A DNA stretch of 64,000 nt from Agelas oroides (lineage: Eukaryota > Porifera > Demospongiae > Agelasida > Agelasidae), in contig OX422196.1 in assembly GCA_949130485.1 (NCBI GenBank), positions 2,896,889-2,960,888 on the forward strand, written 5' to 3'. Shown here piece by piece: positions 62,166 through 64,000 of this stretch. Every line of letters starts with the position of its first letter. Position 1 is the stretch's first letter. The notes below the pieces were generated by a model that saw nothing but the letters and a program-made list of their open reading frames with translations, was not told where the DNA came from and searched no databases. The translations under genes were made by a program, and so were the position numbers.

Positions 62166-64000
62166 TAGAATGTAGTAGAGACATGGTAGAGTGTAGTGTA
62201 CTCAAGTAGAGCCAAGTAGAGCCATGGTAGAGTGTAGTAGAGTCAAGTAGAGTCAAGGTAGAATGTAGTAGAGTCAAGGTAGACTGTAGTAGAGTCATGT
62301 AGTGTGAAGTAGAGCCATGATATACAATGGAGTAGAGCCATGGTAGAGTGTAGTAGAGTCAAGTAGAGCCAAGTAGAGCAAAGGTAGAGTGTAGTGGACT
62401 CAAGTAGAGCCAAGTAGAGCCATGGTAGAGTGTAGTAGAGTCAAGTAGAGTCAAGTAGAGCCATGGTAGAATGAAGTAGAGCAAGGTAGAGCCATGGTAG
62501 AGTGTAGGAGAGTCAAGTAGAGTGAAGTAGAGCCATGGTAGAATGTAGTAGAGCAAGGTAGAGCCATGGTAGAGTGTAGGATAGTCAAGTAGAGTGACGT
62601 GGATCTATGGTAGGATGTAGTAGAGCCAAGGAAGAGTGTAGTAGAGACAAGCAGAGCCATGGTAGAATGTAGTAGAGTCATTTAGTGTCAAGGATAGCCT
62701 TGGTACAACGGAGTAGAGCCATGGTAGAGTGTAGTAGAGTCAAGCAGAGACACGGAAGCATGTAGTAGAGTCATGTAGAGCCATGGCAGAATGTAGTAGA
62801 GTCAAGTAGAGTCAAGTAGAGCCATGGTAGAATGTAGTAGAGGCATACAGAGTCAAGTAGAACTATGGTAGAATGCAGTAGAGTCACATAGAGTCCCATG
62901 GAGCCAAGGTTTAATGAAGTAGAGACATGGTAGAGTGTAGTACAGTCACGTAGAGCCAAGTAGAGCCAAGGTAGGGTGTAGTGGACTCAAGTAGAGCCAA
63001 GTAGAGCCATGGTAGAGTGAAGTAGAGTCAAGTAGAGTCAAGTAGAGCCATCGTAGAATGAAGTAGAGTCATGTAGAGTCAAGTTGAGCTATGGAAGAAT
63101 GTAGTAGAACGAAGTAGAACCATGGTAGAGTGTAGTAGAGCCATCGTAGAATGTAGTAGAGTCATGTAGTGTGAAGTAGAGCCATGGTACAATGGAGTAT
63201 AAAGAGCCAAGGTAGAGTACAGTACAGTCAAGTAGAGTCAAGTAGAGCCATAGCAGAATGTAGTAGAGTCAAGTAGAGTCAAGTAGAGCCATGTTAGAGT
63301 GTAGTAGAGTCAAGTAGAGTCAAGTAGAGCCATGGTAGAGTGTAGTAGAGGCATACAGAGTCAAGTAGAGCTATGGTTGAATGCAGTAGAGTCACGTAGA
63401 GTCACGTGGAGCCATGGTAGAATGTAGTAGAGACATGGTAGAGTGTAGTGGACTAAAGAAGAGCCAAGTAGAGCCATGGTAGAGTGTAGAAGAGTCAAGT
63501 ACAGTCAAGCTAGAATGTAGTAGAGTCATGTAGTGTGAAGTAGAGCCATGATATACAATGGAGTAGAGCCATGGTAAAGTGTAGTAGAGTCAAGTAGAGC
63601 CAAGTAGAGGAAAGGTAGTGTGTAGTGGACTCAAGTACAGCCAAGTAGAGCCATGGTAGAGTGTAGTAGAGTCAAGTAGAGTCAAGGTAGAATGTAGTAG
63701 AGTCATGTAGTGTCAAGTAGAGCCATGGTACAATGGAGTAGAGCCAAGGTAGGGTGTAGTACAGTGAAGTAGAGTCAAGTAGAGCCATAGCTGAATGTAG
63801 TAGAGTCAAGTAGAGTCAAGTAGAGCCATGGTAGAGTGTAGTAGAGTCAAGTAGAACCAAGTAGTGCCATGGTAGAGTGTAGTAGAGACAAATAGAGCAA
63901 AGTAGAACCATGGTAGAGTGTAGTAGAGTCAAGTAGAGCAATGGTAGAGTGTAGGAAAGTCAAGTACAGTCAAGAAGAGCCATGGTAGAATTCAGTACAA
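62166..64000 (+). repeat. 3.36-kb higher-order repeat, copy 3 (cut by window end)
   Basis: This copy matches copy 2 at 3,360 bp up to about 63169 and at 3,113 bp beyond it, because 247 bp are missing. The window ends shortly after the GAATTC at 63988-63993, so the remainder lies outside. Private substitutions include CACATAGAG near 62886 and AGTACAGCC near 63637. Confidence 0.9.
63153..63169 (+). other. Junction of a 247-bp deletion in copy 3
   Basis: Copy 2 carries the same 17-base phrase, GTAGTAGAGTCATGTAG, at 59793-59809 and 60040-60056, 247 bp apart. Copy 3 has it once, followed by the sequence that trails the second occurrence (TGTGAAG). This is the expected product of a deletion between direct repeats. 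The lost sequence included the GGTCTAGCAA and CGTGGATCCA units. Confidence 0.9.

Larger units (their letters stand above)
1..64000 (+). repeat. Satellite array, 21/31/41-bp units, entire window
   Basis: The array fills the window without a break and both ends lie within it. Units are one to three 10-mers (AGTAGAGTCA, AGTAGAGCCA and variants) followed by one 11-mer (TGGTAGAGTGT or TGGTAGAATGT). All units I read are in the same orientation; I saw no inverted segment. A typical 41-bp unit contains 15 A, 13 G, 9 T and 4 C, so it is about 41% GC with G about three times C. I found no unique sequence over 300 bases, no transposon, no tRNA or rRNA, no simple-sequence run and no gap. No protein-coding gene is supported: plus-strand frames are closed by a TAG in nearly every subunit, and minus-strand frames are short, repetitive and change frame with unit lengths that are not multiples of three. 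A eukaryotic heterochromatic satellite is the best reading; species and chromosomal location cannot be told. Confidence 0.97.

Noticed and set aside
1-64000. The many minus-strand open frames of 60-180 codons as a repetitive protein family
   Set aside because: Unit lengths (21, 31, 41) are mostly not multiples of three, so frames shift between units. There is no consistent start, no domain, no codon-level conservation and no flanking gene structure. Identical peptides occur only where the DNA itself was recently duplicated.
1-64000. CRISPR array
   Set aside because: Repeats are contiguous and every unit is a variant of the same sequence. There are no unique spacers of constant length and no cas genes.
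1-64000. Telomeric or interstitial telomeric repeat
   Set aside because: TAGGGTG appears in some units, but there is no run of TTAGGG, TTTAGGG or a similar telomere repeat.
1-64000. CENP-B box
   Set aside because: I saw no match to the essential TTCG...A..CGGG core. The only centromere-like motif noticed is GTCACGTG, reported as a finding with caution.
1-64000. G-quadruplex-forming array
   Set aside because: G is abundant but runs are almost always one or two bases, with an occasional three. The four closely spaced G-runs required are not present.
55450-64000. Assembly artefact as the explanation for the near-identical 3.36-kb copies
   Set aside because: Not fully excluded, but the copies carry private substitutions, a shared 4-base insertion in two of three and a 247-bp deletion in one. 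This is what real diverging copies show rather than a duplicated contig. Spanning long reads would settle it.

Overview
The whole 64 kb window is one uninterrupted tandem-repeat (satellite) array, all in one orientation. I found no gene, RNA gene, mobile element or unique sequence anywhere in it. A pure, multi-level satellite array of this size is typical of eukaryotic heterochromatin (centromeric, pericentromeric, subtelomeric or sex-chromosome blocks). Nothing in the sequence identifies the species, and both window ends lie inside the array. The open frames on the minus strand are a by-product of base composition. The plus strand carries a TAG about every 10 bases, which closes all its frames. 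The complementary CTA triplets leave drifting, low-complexity minus-strand frames rich in Leu, Tyr, Ser and Thr.

The array follows a simple grammar. Ten-base subunits of the type AGTAGAGTCA or AGTAGAGCCA are strung together, and each string ends in an 11-base subunit of the type TGGTAGAGTGT or TGGTAGAATGT. One, two or three 10-mers plus one 11-mer give units of 21, 31 or 41 bp. Recognisable unit variants (for example those with CGTGGATCCA, GGTCTAGCAA, TTTAGTGTCA or GGCATACAG) are ordered into longer phrases, and the phrases have been duplicated many times.

Layout: 1-12.0 kb is an older, diverged mosaic with a local 431-bp duplication. 12.03-13.42 kb is a 708-bp duplication of an EcoRI-bearing block type. 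13.9-17.4 kb holds copies offset by 2,472 bp, and 17.5-19.1 kb copies offset by 895 bp. 20.65-22.29 kb is an 824-bp duplication, and 21.88-24.46 kb a nearly identical 1,246-bp duplication. 24.55-28.03 kb holds copies offset by 2,300 bp, and 27.29-29.69 kb a 1.2-kb duplication. 30.9-35.9 kb holds copies offset by 3,413 bp. 37.8-53.5 kb is a large duplication (about 7.3 kb on the left, 8.2 kb on the right) with smaller duplications of 1.2 and 1.6 kb inside it. 52.8-56.0 kb is a 1,775-bp duplication containing a 497-bp one. 55.45-64.0 kb holds three copies of a 3.36-kb unit, about 99.7% identical by eye, the last cut by the window end.

The clearest structural result is that length differences between duplicated copies are almost always exact sums of the unit lengths (10, 21, 31, 41, 43 bp). 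The array therefore appears to change by gaining or losing whole units. Younger, more uniform duplications lie toward the right end. Other features worth testing are a recurrent GTCACGTG site, TA steps phased at about 10.3 bp, and extreme G-over-C strand asymmetry held for 64 kb. Offsets and junctions were worked out by hand from landmark positions, so junctions may be off by about 10-40 bp.
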